Shown here one piece after another: positions 1-9,245 of a DNA stretch of 58,775 nt (within the stretch, counting starts at the first letter, position 1; every line of letters starts with the position of its first letter). The stretch comes from Hyphomicrobiaceae bacterium (GTDB taxonomy: Bacteria; Pseudomonadota; Alphaproteobacteria; Rhizobiales; Hyphomicrobiaceae), in assembly GCA_025359185.1 (NCBI GenBank), contig JANYHF010000123.1, positions 1 to 58,775 of the forward strand. Direction: 5' to 3'. The notes under the pieces are model-generated. The model worked only from the letters and a program-made list of their open reading frames with translations, was not told where the DNA came from and searched no databases. Made by a program: the position numbers and the translations under genes.

Positions 1-319
1 GTTCGTGAGGAGAGGGAATCGGCCAACGCGATTTGCAAGGAAATCGCTGTGCAACCGTTGAAATCTTGCAACGCCCACGATACAATTCAGGCCGTTTCGC
101 ATTCCGGATCAAAGGGTTGGCAATTCTTCACGGCCGACGAATTAGGGGTGTGGGCGTCTTGGTGTCTTCACCCAACCACCTCCCTGATCCTGGGGAACTC
201 TGTCCATCGCGGGGCATAGCCCGGCGGTGTGGACGTGGATGATGGCGACCGGCAACGTCTTCCATGCTGGTCTGCATCAGAGCAGCATTGTAGAGCGAGA
301 ACTACCCGCTAAGCGTTCC
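1..319. other. left-end stretch without a recognised gene
   Basis: I see no gene, RNA or clear repeat here. Only short open frames occur, and none has a convincing ribosome binding site or a recognisable product. The stretch ends at the stop codon of the oxidoreductase on the minus strand. It could hold the 3' region of a gene lying left of the window. Confidence 0.5.
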
Positions 320-1306
320 TCAAACCCCCTCCCACCTCCCACTCGTCTCGGATCTGAAGAACGCATCCAATATCTTCATGTTCTGCACCGCGCTCTCCAC
401 ACCATGCGCCAGTGGCTCCAGCCCGCGCACGGCCCGCCCGAAGGCTTCAGCTTGCAGCGTATACTGATCGCACACCGGGATCTTGGTGGTGACCTCTGCC
501 TTGCCGTCCTGGTGCAAGCGGACAATCGTCGGCGTGTCCAGCGGCGCGTTGAACGGAATATCGATCTCGAAGCGGCCCGCGGTACCCAGCACATGCACAC
601 GCTGGTAGTTCATGCTCTGCGTACCGCAGACAAAGCTCAGCTGCCGCCCCTCGCCAAAATCGGCGATGCCGCTCGTCAGCCGGTCCACCTTCATCACTGG
701 ATCGCGGTCAATGAGGGCAATCACGCGCGACGGTTCGGCGTCGAACACGAACCTTGCGCCTGTCACCGGATAACATCCGATATCCAAAATTCCGCCGCCG
801 CCGATATCGGCCTGGTTGCGCACGTTGATTGGGTCCGTCAGGTGATAGGCGAACAGCACCTGGATCGCGTGTACGCGCCCCAACGCGCCAGCCCGCACCA
901 GATCGCGCGCCATGATCCATTGCGGATGGTGGCGCACCATGAAGGCTTCGGCGACCAGGATGCCCTTGGCGACGCCCCGTAGCTGTTCCGCTTCCCGAGC
1001 CGTAATTGCAATTGGCTTTTCGCACAGGACGTGCTTGCCCGCCGCCGCGGCCTGCAAAGTTAGCGGCACATGCAGATGGTTCGGGGTCGGATTATAGACT
1101 GCCTCGATGCTCGGGTCGGCCAGCATCTCCTCATAGGAGCCATAGGCCTTGGGGATGCCGAGGGCCTTGCACGCTGCTTGCGCCCGGCCGAGATCGCGGG
1201 AGGCCAGCCCATACACCTCGACTTCCTTGCTCTTCAGCATGGCCGGAATGACTTTTTCCATTCCGATCTTGGCGGGGCTGAGGATGCCCCAACGAACGGG
1301 TTTCAT
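320..1306 (-). CDS. Gfo/Idh/MocA family NAD(P)-dependent oxidoreductase
   Basis: A 328-residue cytosolic dehydrogenase of the Gfo/Idh/MocA family, which usually oxidises or reduces sugars, inositols or related polyols. The N-terminal Rossmann fold starts at about residue 5 with a glycine-containing loop (GILSPAKIG). The family's EKP motif, whose lysine is catalytic, is at residues 96-98. The C-terminal alpha/beta substrate domain follows. The ATG at 1306 has AAGGA seven bases upstream. It lies 26 bp downstream of purC on the same strand, where purS would often be expected, so it may share the purC transcript without sharing its pathway. The substrate cannot be told from the sequence. Confidence 0.93.
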   Translation of the reverse strand: MKPVRWGILSPAKIGMEKVIPAMLKSKEVEVYGLASRDLGRAQAACKALGIPKAYGSYEEMLADPSIEAVYNPTPNHLHVPLTLQAAAAGKHVLCEKPIAITAREAEQLRGVAKGILVAEAFMVRHHPQWIMARDLVRAGALGRVHAIQVLFAYHLTDPINVRNQADIGGGGILDIGCYPVTGARFVFDAEPSRVIALIDRDPVMKVDRLTSGIADFGEGRQLSFVCGTQSMNYQRVHVLGTAGRFEIDIPFNAPLDTPTIVRLHQDGKAEVTTKIPVCDQYTLQAEAFGRAVRGLEPLAHGVESAVQNMKILDAFFRSETSGRWEGV

Positions 1307-1332
1307 GGGGCATCCTTTTTGTCGTCAAAACT

Positions 1333-2127
1333 TCAGTTCAACTTGTCATTGCTCGTGACCAGCACCGGCCCGCGTGTCTTGGCCTTGGGCGCCTCGGTCA
1401 GCACACCCAGACGCCTTGCAACCTCCTGGTATGCCTCAACCAATCCACCAGCGCTCACGGCGTCCTTGTCCATGGGCTCGCCGGTCTTGGCGTCCCACAG
1501 TTTGCAATTGTCGGGGCTGATCTCATCGGCCAACACGATGCGCATGAGATCGTTCTCCCACAGCCGGCCGAACTCGATGCGGAATTCTACGAGTTTGATG
1601 CCGATGCCCAGAAACAGCCCCGACATGAAGTCGTTGATGCGGAGCGACAACGCCATCAGCTCGTCGATCTCCTGCGGCGCGGCCCAGCCGAAGGCCGTGA
1701 TGTGCTCCTCAGTCACCAGCGGGCTGTTCAATTCATCGCTCTTGAAATGGAACTCGATGATCGAGCGCGGCAGCTGCAACCCTTCGGCCAGCCCGAGCCG
1801 CTTGGCGAAATCGCCCGCTGCCGCGTTGCGCACGACGACTTCAAGCGGAATGATCTCAACTTCGCGGATCAGCTGTTCGCGCATGTTCACACGGCGGATG
1901 AAATGTGTCGGCACACCGATGTCACCAAGGCGCTGGAATAAGTACTCCGTAATGCGGTTGTTGAGAGCGCCTTTGCCTTCGACGATGGCGGTTTTGCCCG
2001 CATCGGCGGCCGGAGCGTCGGCAACCGGGGCCGCGTCGTCCTTGAAATGCTGAATGAGCGTGCCGGGCTCGGGTCCCTCATAGAGGGTCTTGCCCTTGCC
2101 ATCGAATACCAAGCGGCGGCGGTTCAT
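1333..2127 (-). CDS. purC: phosphoribosylaminoimidazole-succinocarboxamide synthase (SAICAR synthase)
   Basis: A 264-residue enzyme that joins aspartate to CAIR with ATP in de novo purine synthesis. The N-terminus has the family's KGKTLYEG nucleotide-binding strand, and the central part keeps the conserved RN and EFH/K substrate segments. I chose the ATG at 2127, preceded by AAGGA seven bases away, over an in-frame TTG at 2142 that extends it by five residues. In many alphaproteobacteria purC is followed by purS-purQ-purL. Here an oxidoreductase follows instead, so the rest of the pathway lies elsewhere. DUF1476 is divergent upstream, a common alphaproteobacterial neighbour. Confidence 0.96.
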   Translation of the reverse strand: MNRRRLVFDGKGKTLYEGPEPGTLIQHFKDDAAPVADAPAADAGKTAIVEGKGALNNRITEYLFQRLGDIGVPTHFIRRVNMREQLIREVEIIPLEVVVRNAAAGDFAKRLGLAEGLQLPRSIIEFHFKSDELNSPLVTEEHITAFGWAAPQEIDELMALSLRINDFMSGLFLGIGIKLVEFRIEFGRLWENDLMRIVLADEISPDNCKLWDAKTGEPMDKDAVSAGGLVEAYQEVARRLGVLTEAPKAKTRGPVLVTSNDKLN

Positions 2128-2386
2128 GGGTTCGTCCTTCAATCGGGGTCTCCCCGCGTCATGCGGACGTGCAGCATTACGGCGAGCGGCACGTTACGGC
2201 AGCGGGTCTTTGAACGTTCGATGAACTTGGCCGCCGCCGCTTCAGATCCATTCGTTGATTAAGCGGGCTTTTGCGATCAAGGCAAGGCCGTTGATTTGCT
2301 GTCCCCGCCGGGCTATGCCTCGGGACAGAATTTGGACCATTTCGCAGGTGCGAAAATCACCTGTCCGACCGCAAGGAGTTCCCTTA

Positions 2387-2716
2387 ATGACGACGTTCGA
2401 TGAGCGCGAAAAGGGCTTTGAGAAGAAATTCGCCCTCGATCAGGAGCAAGAATTCCGGGCCCACGCGCGGCGCGACAAGCTGTTCGGCCTGTGGGCGGCG
2501 GGTAAACTGGGGCTGAGCGGCGCCGAGGCTGACGCTTATGCCAAGAGCATCGTCGTCGAGGACCTGAAGGAGGCGGGCGACGGCGATGTCTTGCGCAAGG
2601 TGACGGCCGATTTCTCGGCCAAAAACGTCAAAGCGGATGCCGCTGAATTGACTAAAGTGCTGGCTGAGATGGCGGGCAAGGCTCGGACACAGATCGCTGG
2701 CGAAGCGAAAAGCTAA
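2387..2716 (+). CDS. DUF1476 protein, homologue of the zeta inhibitor of the F1Fo-ATPase
   Basis: A 109-residue, highly charged helical protein starting with the family signature TTFDEREKGFE. DUF1476 proteins are almost confined to alphaproteobacteria. The Paracoccus member was shown to be the zeta subunit, which inhibits ATP hydrolysis by F1 through its N-terminal helix. That role is inferred here from the family. The ATG at 2387 is chosen because AAGGAG lies eight bases upstream and because homologues begin at this motif; the open frame extends further upstream without support. It is convergent with the next gene and their ends overlap by 4 bp. Confidence 0.93.
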   Translation: MTTFDEREKGFEKKFALDQEQEFRAHARRDKLFGLWAAGKLGLSGAEADAYAKSIVVEDLKEAGDGDVLRKVTADFSAKNVKADAAELTKVLAEMAGKARTQIAGEAKS

Positions 2717-3225
2717 GTGATCGCAACTTCCGTCACGCAGCCATGGGCTTCTTTGAGTCCGCCCGTCAGCTCAAAGCGCCAGCTGGTCACGGTTTCGATG
2801 GCGGCGCGGTCGAACGACTTCAAGCCCGAGGACGAGTCTACGGTGATGTTCAAGGGCGTCCCATCGGCATCGACGTCGAACCGCAAATAGGCCCAGGGTT
2901 TGGCGTCGTGCATGACCATTGTGGTCATCAGATCGGCGGGCAGCACCATCTGGCGGCGGCCCTTGTCGCGCACTTTGTCGCTTGGGCAGGTGGCTTCGTT
3001 CTTGGGGACGGCCGCAGCCAACGGGTGCTTTGGAAGCCGGTTTTTCTGCAACCAGGCACTGTCGGCCATAATCTGCTGCGTGATTTGCGGGTCATGCATC
3101 GAACTTGTGAAGCTGGTGGCCGGCGGCTCCGGGGCCTGGGACGCAGCGCAACCGGCCAGCGCCAGGAGAGCGGCTGCAAGCACCGCACGTGCCAATGTTC
3201 TGTAAGGATTGCCCTGCCACATCAT
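2713..3225 (-). CDS. lipoprotein with TonB C-terminal-like domain
   Basis: 170 residues. A lipoprotein signal occupies residues 1-26, with the lipobox LAGC and the acylated cysteine at 26. A low-complexity stretch follows, then a C-terminal part (about residues 105-170) that resembles the TonB_C fold: a strand reading YLRFDVDADG, an alanine-rich helix and a WRFE strand. No transmembrane energy-coupling segment precedes it, so it is not a full TonB protein. It is probably an envelope-anchored protein of unknown role. No ExbB/ExbD or receptor genes lie nearby. Confidence in the gene is good, in the function low. Confidence 0.8.
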   Translation of the reverse strand: MMWQGNPYRTLARAVLAAALLALAGCAASQAPEPPATSFTSSMHDPQITQQIMADSAWLQKNRLPKHPLAAAVPKNEATCPSDKVRDKGRRQMVLPADLMTTMVMHDAKPWAYLRFDVDADGTPLNITVDSSSGLKSFDRAAIETVTSWRFELTGGLKEAHGCVTEVAIT

Positions 3226-3336
3226 AGACTCAGAATCACCTGTCTATTCGCGCTGGTACGGAACATAGGCACGCGAGGATGGCATTGCCACGGCCAGTGA
3301 AGTGAAATGGTGGATGAGACGAGCGCCATCTGACAG

Positions 3337-4689
3337 TTAGGCGCGGGACTGTTGCAAAGACGCATCTATGGCCAGGCCGAGCTTATCGACGGCTTCTTCG
3401 AGGATGGCTGGCCCGACATTGAACGGAGGCGCCAGGATGACGTTGTCTCCGTCACGGCCATCAAAATTGCCTGGGGAAGCATAGCACAGGAGCCCGCCCT
3501 CGCGTGCTGCCGACTTGATGCGTGCCGCCAACTGCATCCCGGCCGGGAATGGCATCTTTGTGGCGCGTTCGCCAACCAGTTCGACGCCCCAGAACAGGCC
3601 GCGCCCGCGAATGTTGCCAACATGGGCGTGATTGCCGAAACGCTCGGTTAGACAGGCTTCCAGATGCGTGCTCATCGCCCGCACATTGGCGAGCAGATCC
3701 TCTTCGCGGATCACCTGCTGCACGGCGAGCGCTGCGGCGCAGGCGACCAGATGGCCGTTATAGGTGTGGCTATGGGCGAAGGCTCCTGAGCCATCGCGCA
3801 ACGTGTCGTGGATGGTTTGCGAGACCAGCAGCGCGCCGATGGGCTGATAGCCGCCGCCCAGACCCTTGGCGATGGTGAGGAGGTCGGGCGCGACCCGCTC
3901 GTCAGTGATCGCATAGGTTTGGCCAGTGCGCCCCATCCCGCACATGACCTCGTCGGCGATCAGCAGCACGCCGTGCCGGTCGCAAACCTCGCGGATGCGT
4001 TTGAAATAGCCGGCGACAGGGGGCACCGCGCCAAGCGATGCGCCAACAACTGTTTCGGCAAGGAAGGCCATGACTGCGTTGGGCGGGGCAGCGCTGATAG
4101 CCGTATGCAGTTCGGCGGCAAGGCGCTCTGTATAGACCTTATCGCTCTCGCCTGCGAACTGGCCGCGATAGGCGTAGCACGGCGAGACATGCACGACCGA
4201 TGGGTTCATCAGCGGCTGATGCAGCGGCCGCTTGGCCATATTGCCGCCTACGGACAAAGCGCCGAGCGTATTGCCGTGGTAACTTTGCCGCCGCGTAATG
4301 ACGATGTGCCGTTCAGGCTCGCCGCGCTCGACAAAATATTGCCGCGAGAGTTTCAGCGCCGATTCCACAGCTTCCGAGCCATCCTGAACGAAGAAGACGT
4401 GGCTGAGACCGGCGGGCGCGTCTGTGATCAGCCGATCAGCCAGCGCCTCCATAGGCTCGTTGGTGAAAAAGCTCGTATGCACATGGGCGAGTTTTGCGAC
4501 CTGCGCCTGCACGGCCGCAATCACCTTCGGATGGCTGTGCCCGAGGCAGCTGACCGCCGCGCCGCCCGAGCCGTCAAGATACCGCTTTCCATGGCTGTCG
4601 ATCACGTAAGCGCCGTCGCCCGAGACAACCATTGGATAGTCGCTGGTCAGCGAGCGATGGAAGACGCGGGACGGGGTTGGGGCAGGCAC
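3337..4689 (-). CDS. class-III PLP-dependent aminotransferase
   Basis: 450 residues of a fold-type I, class-III aminotransferase. The PLP-binding aspartate is in the motif IADEVMCGMGRTG (D246), and the Schiff-base lysine is K275 in TIAKGLGGGY. The glycine-rich phosphate loop (DGSEAVESALK) is at about 103-113. Class III acts on omega-amino groups of acids, amines or amino-ketones; the exact substrate cannot be read here. The start is GTG at 4689 with GAGGGG about five bases upstream, overlapping the glyS stop region. Only 3 bp separate it from glyS, so it is probably co-transcribed with and translationally coupled to it. Confidence 0.92.
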   Translation of the reverse strand: MPAPTPSRVFHRSLTSDYPMVVSGDGAYVIDSHGKRYLDGSGGAAVSCLGHSHPKVIAAVQAQVAKLAHVHTSFFTNEPMEALADRLITDAPAGLSHVFFVQDGSEAVESALKLSRQYFVERGEPERHIVITRRQSYHGNTLGALSVGGNMAKRPLHQPLMNPSVVHVSPCYAYRGQFAGESDKVYTERLAAELHTAISAAPPNAVMAFLAETVVGASLGAVPPVAGYFKRIREVCDRHGVLLIADEVMCGMGRTGQTYAITDERVAPDLLTIAKGLGGGYQPIGALLVSQTIHDTLRDGSGAFAHSHTYNGHLVACAAALAVQQVIREEDLLANVRAMSTHLEACLTERFGNHAHVGNIRGRGLFWGVELVGERATKMPFPAGMQLAARIKSAAREGGLLCYASPGNFDGRDGDNVILAPPFNVGPAILEEAVDKLGLAIDASLQQSRA

Positions 4690-4692
4690 CTT

Positions 4693-6912
4693 TCACCCCT
4701 CGATCTTTGAGAAGTCGGCGACCGTGCGGGTGGCGGCGCGGATCTGGGCGAGCAGGTTCAGGCGATTGACACGCAGATTGGCAGCTTCGGCGTTGACGGT
4801 CACCTTCTCGAAGAAGGCATCGACCGGCGCGCGCAACTTCGCCATAGCGGCCATGGCGCCAGCGAAATCCTCTGTGCCCACGGCTTTCTGTGCGGCGGCC
4901 GTCGCCTCGTTGATGGCCTTGGCGAGGTCTTTCTCCTCGGAGCTCTCCAGCAGCTTGGCGTTGATGTTGCCGGCGTAGGCGGTCTTGTCCTTCTTCTCCT
5001 CGATGCGCAGGATGTTGGCCGCCCGCTTGGTGCCGGCCAGCAGATTGGCGCCGTCCTCGGTCTTCAGGAACGCGCCGAGCGCCTCGACTCGGCGCACGAT
5101 CATGAGCAGGTCATCCTGGCCGCTATCGCCCAGCACAGCGTCGACGAGATCGTGCCGCGCGCCCTGCTCGCGCAGCTGGACTTTCAGGCGGTCGTGGACG
5201 AACTCGACTAGCTCCGCAACCTTGCCCTGCACACTTCCAACAACATAGTCCCTTGCAAAGTCCCATGCAAAGTTCACTCCCAGAACCTCGCCGGGATTCG
5301 AGGGCGGTGCACGGCCCAGCTGCTGAAGGCTTGCATCACTCTTTTCAAACTCATTGCGCAATCTTGCCCTTTCCTGATCGAAACTAGGCTTGCATTCGAC
5401 AAACATCACTGTGGGAGACAGCAACGTGCCGAGCGGCAAACGCAAATCATTTTCTAGCACGATCCGAACAATTCCGAGCGCCGCGCGCCGCAACGCAAAC
5501 GGATCCCGCGATCCCGTTGGCTTCTCCCCTGCAGCCCAGAACCCTGCGAGAGTGTCGAGCTTGTCCGCCAGCGCCACCGCAATCGCTACCGGCTCCTTGG
5601 GCACGCCATCGCCCTGGGCGCGTGGCCAATAGTGTTGCTCGACAGCATGGGCAATCGCGGACTTGGTGCCTGCGGCTTCCGCCAGATACCGCCCCATCAG
5701 CCCCTGCAACTCGGGGAACTCTCCGACCACGCCGGAAACCAGATCCGCCTTACACAACTGCGCAGCCCGGCGGCAGTCGGCCTTCTCCGCTTTCACCAGC
5801 GGCGCGATTTCTTCCGCCAGCGCCGCAATACGCTCCACGCGGTCGTATTGCGAGCCAAGCTTCTCATGGAATGTGATGGCCCGTAAGGACGACCACATCT
5901 CGTCCATCGGCTTCTTCAGGTCCTGGTCCCAGAAGAATTTGGCATCCGACAGGCGGGCGCGGATCACCTTCTCGTTGCCGTGGATGATGGTCTCGCCGCC
6001 GTCCGCCGCTTCAAGATTTGCTGTCATCAGGAAGCGGTTGGCGAGTTTGTGGGTTTTGGGATCGCGCAAGGAAAAGTACTTCTGATGCGCCTTCATGGAG
6101 GTCGTCAGCACTTCGCCCGGCACCTTCAGGAAATCGGCATCAAAGGTGCCCATCAGCACCGTGGGCCACTCGGTGAGGCCCGCGTTTTCGCGCAAGAGCG
6201 CTTCGTCCTCGACCAACTCGAAATGGTTTTGGGCAGCAACCGCTTTGGCTTGCCCGGCGATGATGGCCTGCCGCTCGTCCGGATCAACCAGCACCTTGGC
6301 AGCCTTCAATTTCTTGGCGTAGTCGGCGAAATCCCTGACCTCGATGGCCCCTTCGGAATGGAACCGGTGCCCGCGCGTCATGGCGCCCGACGTGATGCCC
6401 TCGACCTCGAACGGTACGACCTTGCCGCCCAGTACGCACAGAATGCTCTTCAGGGGACGCACCCAGCGCAACTTATGGCTGCCCCAGCGCATGGATTTGG
6501 GCCAGGCAAAGCGGGCGAGGATGTCCGGCACTAGGTCGGCAATGATGATCTCAGCCACTCGCCCCGGCTTCTTGAGTTTGGCGATGTAATAGTCGCCCTT
6601 CTTAGCGTCGGAGACGATCGTCGCCTCCGCGAGCGACCCGATGCCCGCGCCCTTGAGGAAGCCCTGCACGGCAGCTTCCGGCGCGCCAACACGCGGCCCC
6701 TTCTTCTCCTCTTCGACGTCTGCGGATTTGACGGCCACACCCACCACCACGACCGTCAGCCGCCGGGGTGTCACGAACCCGTTGGCCGCTCCATGCGCCA
6801 ACCCCGACTTGCCCAACCCCTCCACCAGCATCGCCCGCAAATCCTCGGCGGCGCGCGCTTGCATACGGGCGGGGATCTCCTCGCATAGGAGTTCAAGCAG
6901 AAGTTCGGACAT
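4693..6912 (-). CDS. glyS: glycyl-tRNA synthetase beta subunit
   Basis: 739 residues. The N-terminus LLLELLCEEIPARM and the C-terminal anticodon-binding region (about 560-739) are typical of the beta chain of the alpha2beta2 glycyl-tRNA synthetase. The usual length is near 690-700. The excess sits at about residues 495-555, between the segment ending ENDLRLPL and the segment HDRLKVQLREQGARHDL. The DNA there (about 5235-5425) is visibly poorer in GC than its surroundings. The alpha-subunit gene glyQ, usually next door, is absent: upstream lies only the divergent intergenic region before the DAHP synthase gene. The aminotransferase follows after 3 bp. Confidence 0.95.
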   Translation of the reverse strand: MSELLLELLCEEIPARMQARAAEDLRAMLVEGLGKSGLAHGAANGFVTPRRLTVVVVGVAVKSADVEEEKKGPRVGAPEAAVQGFLKGAGIGSLAEATIVSDAKKGDYYIAKLKKPGRVAEIIIADLVPDILARFAWPKSMRWGSHKLRWVRPLKSILCVLGGKVVPFEVEGITSGAMTRGHRFHSEGAIEVRDFADYAKKLKAAKVLVDPDERQAIIAGQAKAVAAQNHFELVEDEALLRENAGLTEWPTVLMGTFDADFLKVPGEVLTTSMKAHQKYFSLRDPKTHKLANRFLMTANLEAADGGETIIHGNEKVIRARLSDAKFFWDQDLKKPMDEMWSSLRAITFHEKLGSQYDRVERIAALAEEIAPLVKAEKADCRRAAQLCKADLVSGVVGEFPELQGLMGRYLAEAAGTKSAIAHAVEQHYWPRAQGDGVPKEPVAIAVALADKLDTLAGFWAAGEKPTGSRDPFALRRAALGIVRIVLENDLRLPLGTLLSPTVMFVECKPSFDQERARLRNEFEKSDASLQQLGRAPPSNPGEVLGVNFAWDFARDYVVGSVQGKVAELVEFVHDRLKVQLREQGARHDLVDAVLGDSGQDDLLMIVRRVEALGAFLKTEDGANLLAGTKRAANILRIEEKKDKTAYAGNINAKLLESSEEKDLAKAINEATAAAQKAVGTEDFAGAMAAMAKLRAPVDAFFEKVTVNAEAANLRVNRLNLLAQIRAATRTVADFSKIEG

Positions 6913-7119
6913 GGGGTATCCTTGGGGCAGGTGCGGCAGTCGAGTTACCGCAGTGCTTACGGCGTTCGCGGGATATTGCCAAGCGGCGGCACGGCCTAGT
7001 CAGGCCAAGGGCAAGCCGCTATAGATGCGCGCAGAAAACCCAATCAGGAGCGCGCCTGGTGGTTGCCGTCCATTTGCGGCGGGCCGGAGCGTTGTCCTGT
7101 CAGTCAAGGAGTGGACGTT

Positions 7120-8517
7120 ATGGCCATCGCCAAACCAGCCGGATGGACGCCGGACAGCTGGCGCGCAAAGCCCGTGCAGCAGGTGCCGGAGTATCCCGAT
7201 GCCAAAGCGCTGGCGGACGTGGAAAAGCAGCTGGCAACGTTCCCGCCGCTGTTTTTCGCAGGTGAAGCACGTGAGCTGAAGGCGGAACTGGCCAATGTGG
7301 CGGCCGGCAACGGTTTCCTGCTGCAAGGCGGCGATTGCGCCGAGAGCTTTGCCGAGCATGGTGCCGATAACATCCGCGACTTCTTCCGGGTGTTTCTGCA
7401 AATGGCCGTGGTGCTGACGTACGCGGGTGCGCTACCGGTGGTGAAGGTTGGCCGCATCGCCGGACAGTTCGCCAAGCCGCGTTCGTCGCCGATGGAGAAG
7501 AAGGGCGCCGTGGAGCTGCCGAGCTATCGCGGCGACATTGTCAATGGCCCCGAATTCACGCCAGAGTCGCGCATCCCAGACCCAAAGCGCCAGCTGGAAG
7601 CCTACCGTCAATCTGCGGCGACGCTCAACCTGCTGCGCGCGTTTGCCCAGGGCGGCTATGCCAGCCTCGACAACGTGCATCGCTGGTATCTCGACTATGC
7701 CAAGGGCAGTGCGTCGGCAAAACACTACCAGCAGGTGGCAGAACGCATCTCCGATACGCTCAATTTCATGCGGGCGTGCGGCCTAAATGCGTCGAACACG
7801 GCGCAATTGCGCACGACCAATTTCTTCACCAGTCACGAGGCACTATTGCTTGGTTTCGAGCAGGCGCTGACCCGCGTGGATTCGACCACGGGCGACTATT
7901 ACGGCTGCTCGGGCCACATGCTGTGGATCGGCGACCGCACGCGCCAGCTCGACCATGCCCATGTCGAGTATTGCCGCGGCATCAAAAACCCGATCGGCTT
8001 GAAATGCGGGCCGAGCCTGGAGCCTGATGGCCTGATCAAGCTGATCGATGCTTTGAACCCGGCCAACGAGCCCGGCCGGTTAACGCTGATCTGCCGGTTC
8101 GGCGACGACAAGGTGGAAAAGCACCTGCCAAAACTGATCCGCGCCGTCGAAAAGGAGGGCCGCACGGTCGTCTGGTCTTGCGATCCGATGCACGGCAATA
8201 CGATCACTGCCAACACCGGCTACAAGACGCGGCCGTTCAACCGGGTGCTAAGCGAGATCAAGAAGTTCTTCGATGTGCACGGCGCGGAGGGCACGCATCC
8301 GGGCGGCATCCACCTGGAGATGACCGGCAAGAACGTGACCGAATGCACCGGCGGCGCGCAGGCGGTGACTGAGGCGGATTTGCAGGACCGCTACCACACG
8401 CACTGCGACCCGCGGCTGAACGTCGATCAGGCGCTCGAAGTGGCGTTCATTCTGGCGGAACGGCTGCGGGCCGAGCGGGAGGAAAAGGCGCGCGGGCCGA
8501 AGGTGATGCTGGCGTAG
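7120..8517 (+). CDS. aroG: class II 3-deoxy-7-phosphoheptulonate (DAHP) synthase
   Basis: 465 residues. This enzyme condenses phosphoenolpyruvate and erythrose 4-phosphate in the first step of the shikimate pathway. It is the plant-like class II type, shown by the start GWTPDSWR, the metal-binding cysteine motif [10 protein letters not shown] (C73), the segment [15 protein letters not shown], the KCGPS motif, and the C-terminal [13 protein letters not shown] and [10 protein letters not shown] motifs. The ATG at 7120 has AAGGAG eight bases upstream; the frame is open further upstream without support. The gene is divergent from glyS and is followed after 34 bp by a toxin-antitoxin pair. The symbol for class II enzymes varies between annotators. 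Confidence 0.95.
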   Translation: MAIAKPAGWTPDSWRAKPVQQVPEYPDAKALADVEKQLATFPPLFFAGEARELKAELANVAAGNGFLLQGGDCAESFAEHGADNIRDFFRVFLQMAVVLTYAGALPVVKVGRIAGQFAKPRSSPMEKKGAVELPSYRGDIVNGPEFTPESRIPDPKRQLEAYRQSAATLNLLRAFAQGGYASLDNVHRWYLDYAKGSASAKHYQQVAERISDTLNFMRACGLNASNTAQLRTTNFFTSHEALLLGFEQALTRVDSTTGDYYGCSGHMLWIGDRTRQLDHAHVEYCRGIKNPIGLKCGPSLEPDGLIKLIDALNPANEPGRLTLICRFGDDKVEKHLPKLIRAVEKEGRTVVWSCDPMHGNTITANTGYKTRPFNRVLSEIKKFFDVHGAEGTHPGGIHLEMTGKNVTECTGGAQAVTEADLQDRYHTHCDPRLNVDQALEVAFILAERLRAEREEKARGPKVMLA

Positions 8518-8551
8518 GCTGTTTGACTGAACTACGGCAAACCAGTACATT

Positions 8552-8833
8552 GTGCGCGATGATGAATTCGAATGGGATGACTGGAAGGCTGCGGTGAATC
8601 TCCGCAAGCACGGCGTTTCATTTGAATTGGCGCGCCTCGCTTTCGAGGATCGAAAGTCGGTAGAAGTATTGGATGACGACGAAACCGACGAACAGCGTTG
8701 GTTGTTGACCGGTCGTGCTGGCCGCCAGTTGGTTGTCGTCTGTTTTGTTTATAGGGGACCGCGAAAACGAATCATCTCTGCCAGAAGGGCGAACAAGAAT
8801 GAAAGCGAAGACTGCTTCAGTCAAAACCGCTAG
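8552..8833 (+). CDS. brnT: BrnT family ribonuclease toxin (type II toxin-antitoxin)
   Basis: 93 residues of a small BrnT/DUF497 protein, a RelE-like ribonuclease fold. Visible signatures are the N-terminal EWDDWKAAVNLRKHGVSF, the central acidic-aromatic EQRWLLTGRAG and the C-terminal RIISARRANKNESE. Family members cleave RNA and slow translation until bound by their antitoxin. The start is GTG at 8552. The antitoxin gene begins inside the toxin's 3' end, so the two are translationally coupled with the toxin first, the usual BrnTA order. The pair sits between aroG and nadE on the same strand. Confidence 0.88.
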   Translation: MRDDEFEWDDWKAAVNLRKHGVSFELARLAFEDRKSVEVLDDDETDEQRWLLTGRAGRQLVVVCFVYRGPRKRIISARRANKNESEDCFSQNR

Positions 8834-9245
8834 CAAGAAAACGGCCGTGCTGCGCGACGCTGACGTACCCGACAAGTACGGCATGACACCTGCCATGTAC
8901 GAGCGCCTCGATAAAATGACCGAGGAAGAAATCATGGCCAACGCCCGCTCCGATCCTGACAATTTGCCTCTGGAAGATCGAAAGCGCACTGGTCCTGGTC
9001 CAAGGCTTGTCTGCATCGCCAAGCGCATCCGCTGGAAGTTGCAGATGTCGCAGAGTGAGTTCGCGGAGGCATTCAACATTCCACTGGGCACCCTGAGGGA
9101 TTGGGAACAGTACAGGCGCGATCCGGACCAGAGTGCGCAGGCCTATCTCGCCGTTATTTTGCACGAACCCGACGCCGTCCGCCGCGCGCTGGCCGAATGG
9201 GCGCGAACCGGCGTCATGGGCGCCATCGAGACAACCGAATCGTGA
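8799..9245 (+). CDS. helix-turn-helix antitoxin partner of BrnT
   Basis: 148 residues. A lysine- and alanine-rich start is followed by a linker and a helix-turn-helix at about residues 75-120 (MSQSEFAEAFNIPLGTLRDWEQ), of the Cro/XRE-like class found in BrnT partners. This replaces the ribbon-helix-helix of classical BrnA. By analogy it should bind the toxin and repress the pair's own promoter. The ATG at 8799 overlaps the toxin by 35 bp. Its TGA stop is embedded in the GTG start of nadE (GTGA), so nadE translation may depend on it. Confidence 0.85.
   Translation: MKAKTASVKTASKKTAVLRDADVPDKYGMTPAMYERLDKMTEEEIMANARSDPDNLPLEDRKRTGPGPRLVCIAKRIRWKLQMSQSEFAEAFNIPLGTLRDWEQYRRDPDQSAQAYLAVILHEPDAVRRALAEWARTGVMGAIETTES

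Noticed and set aside
33-242. A 69-codon frame in the left-end stretch
   Set aside because: No ribosome site, no family resemblance and biased, low-information sequence.
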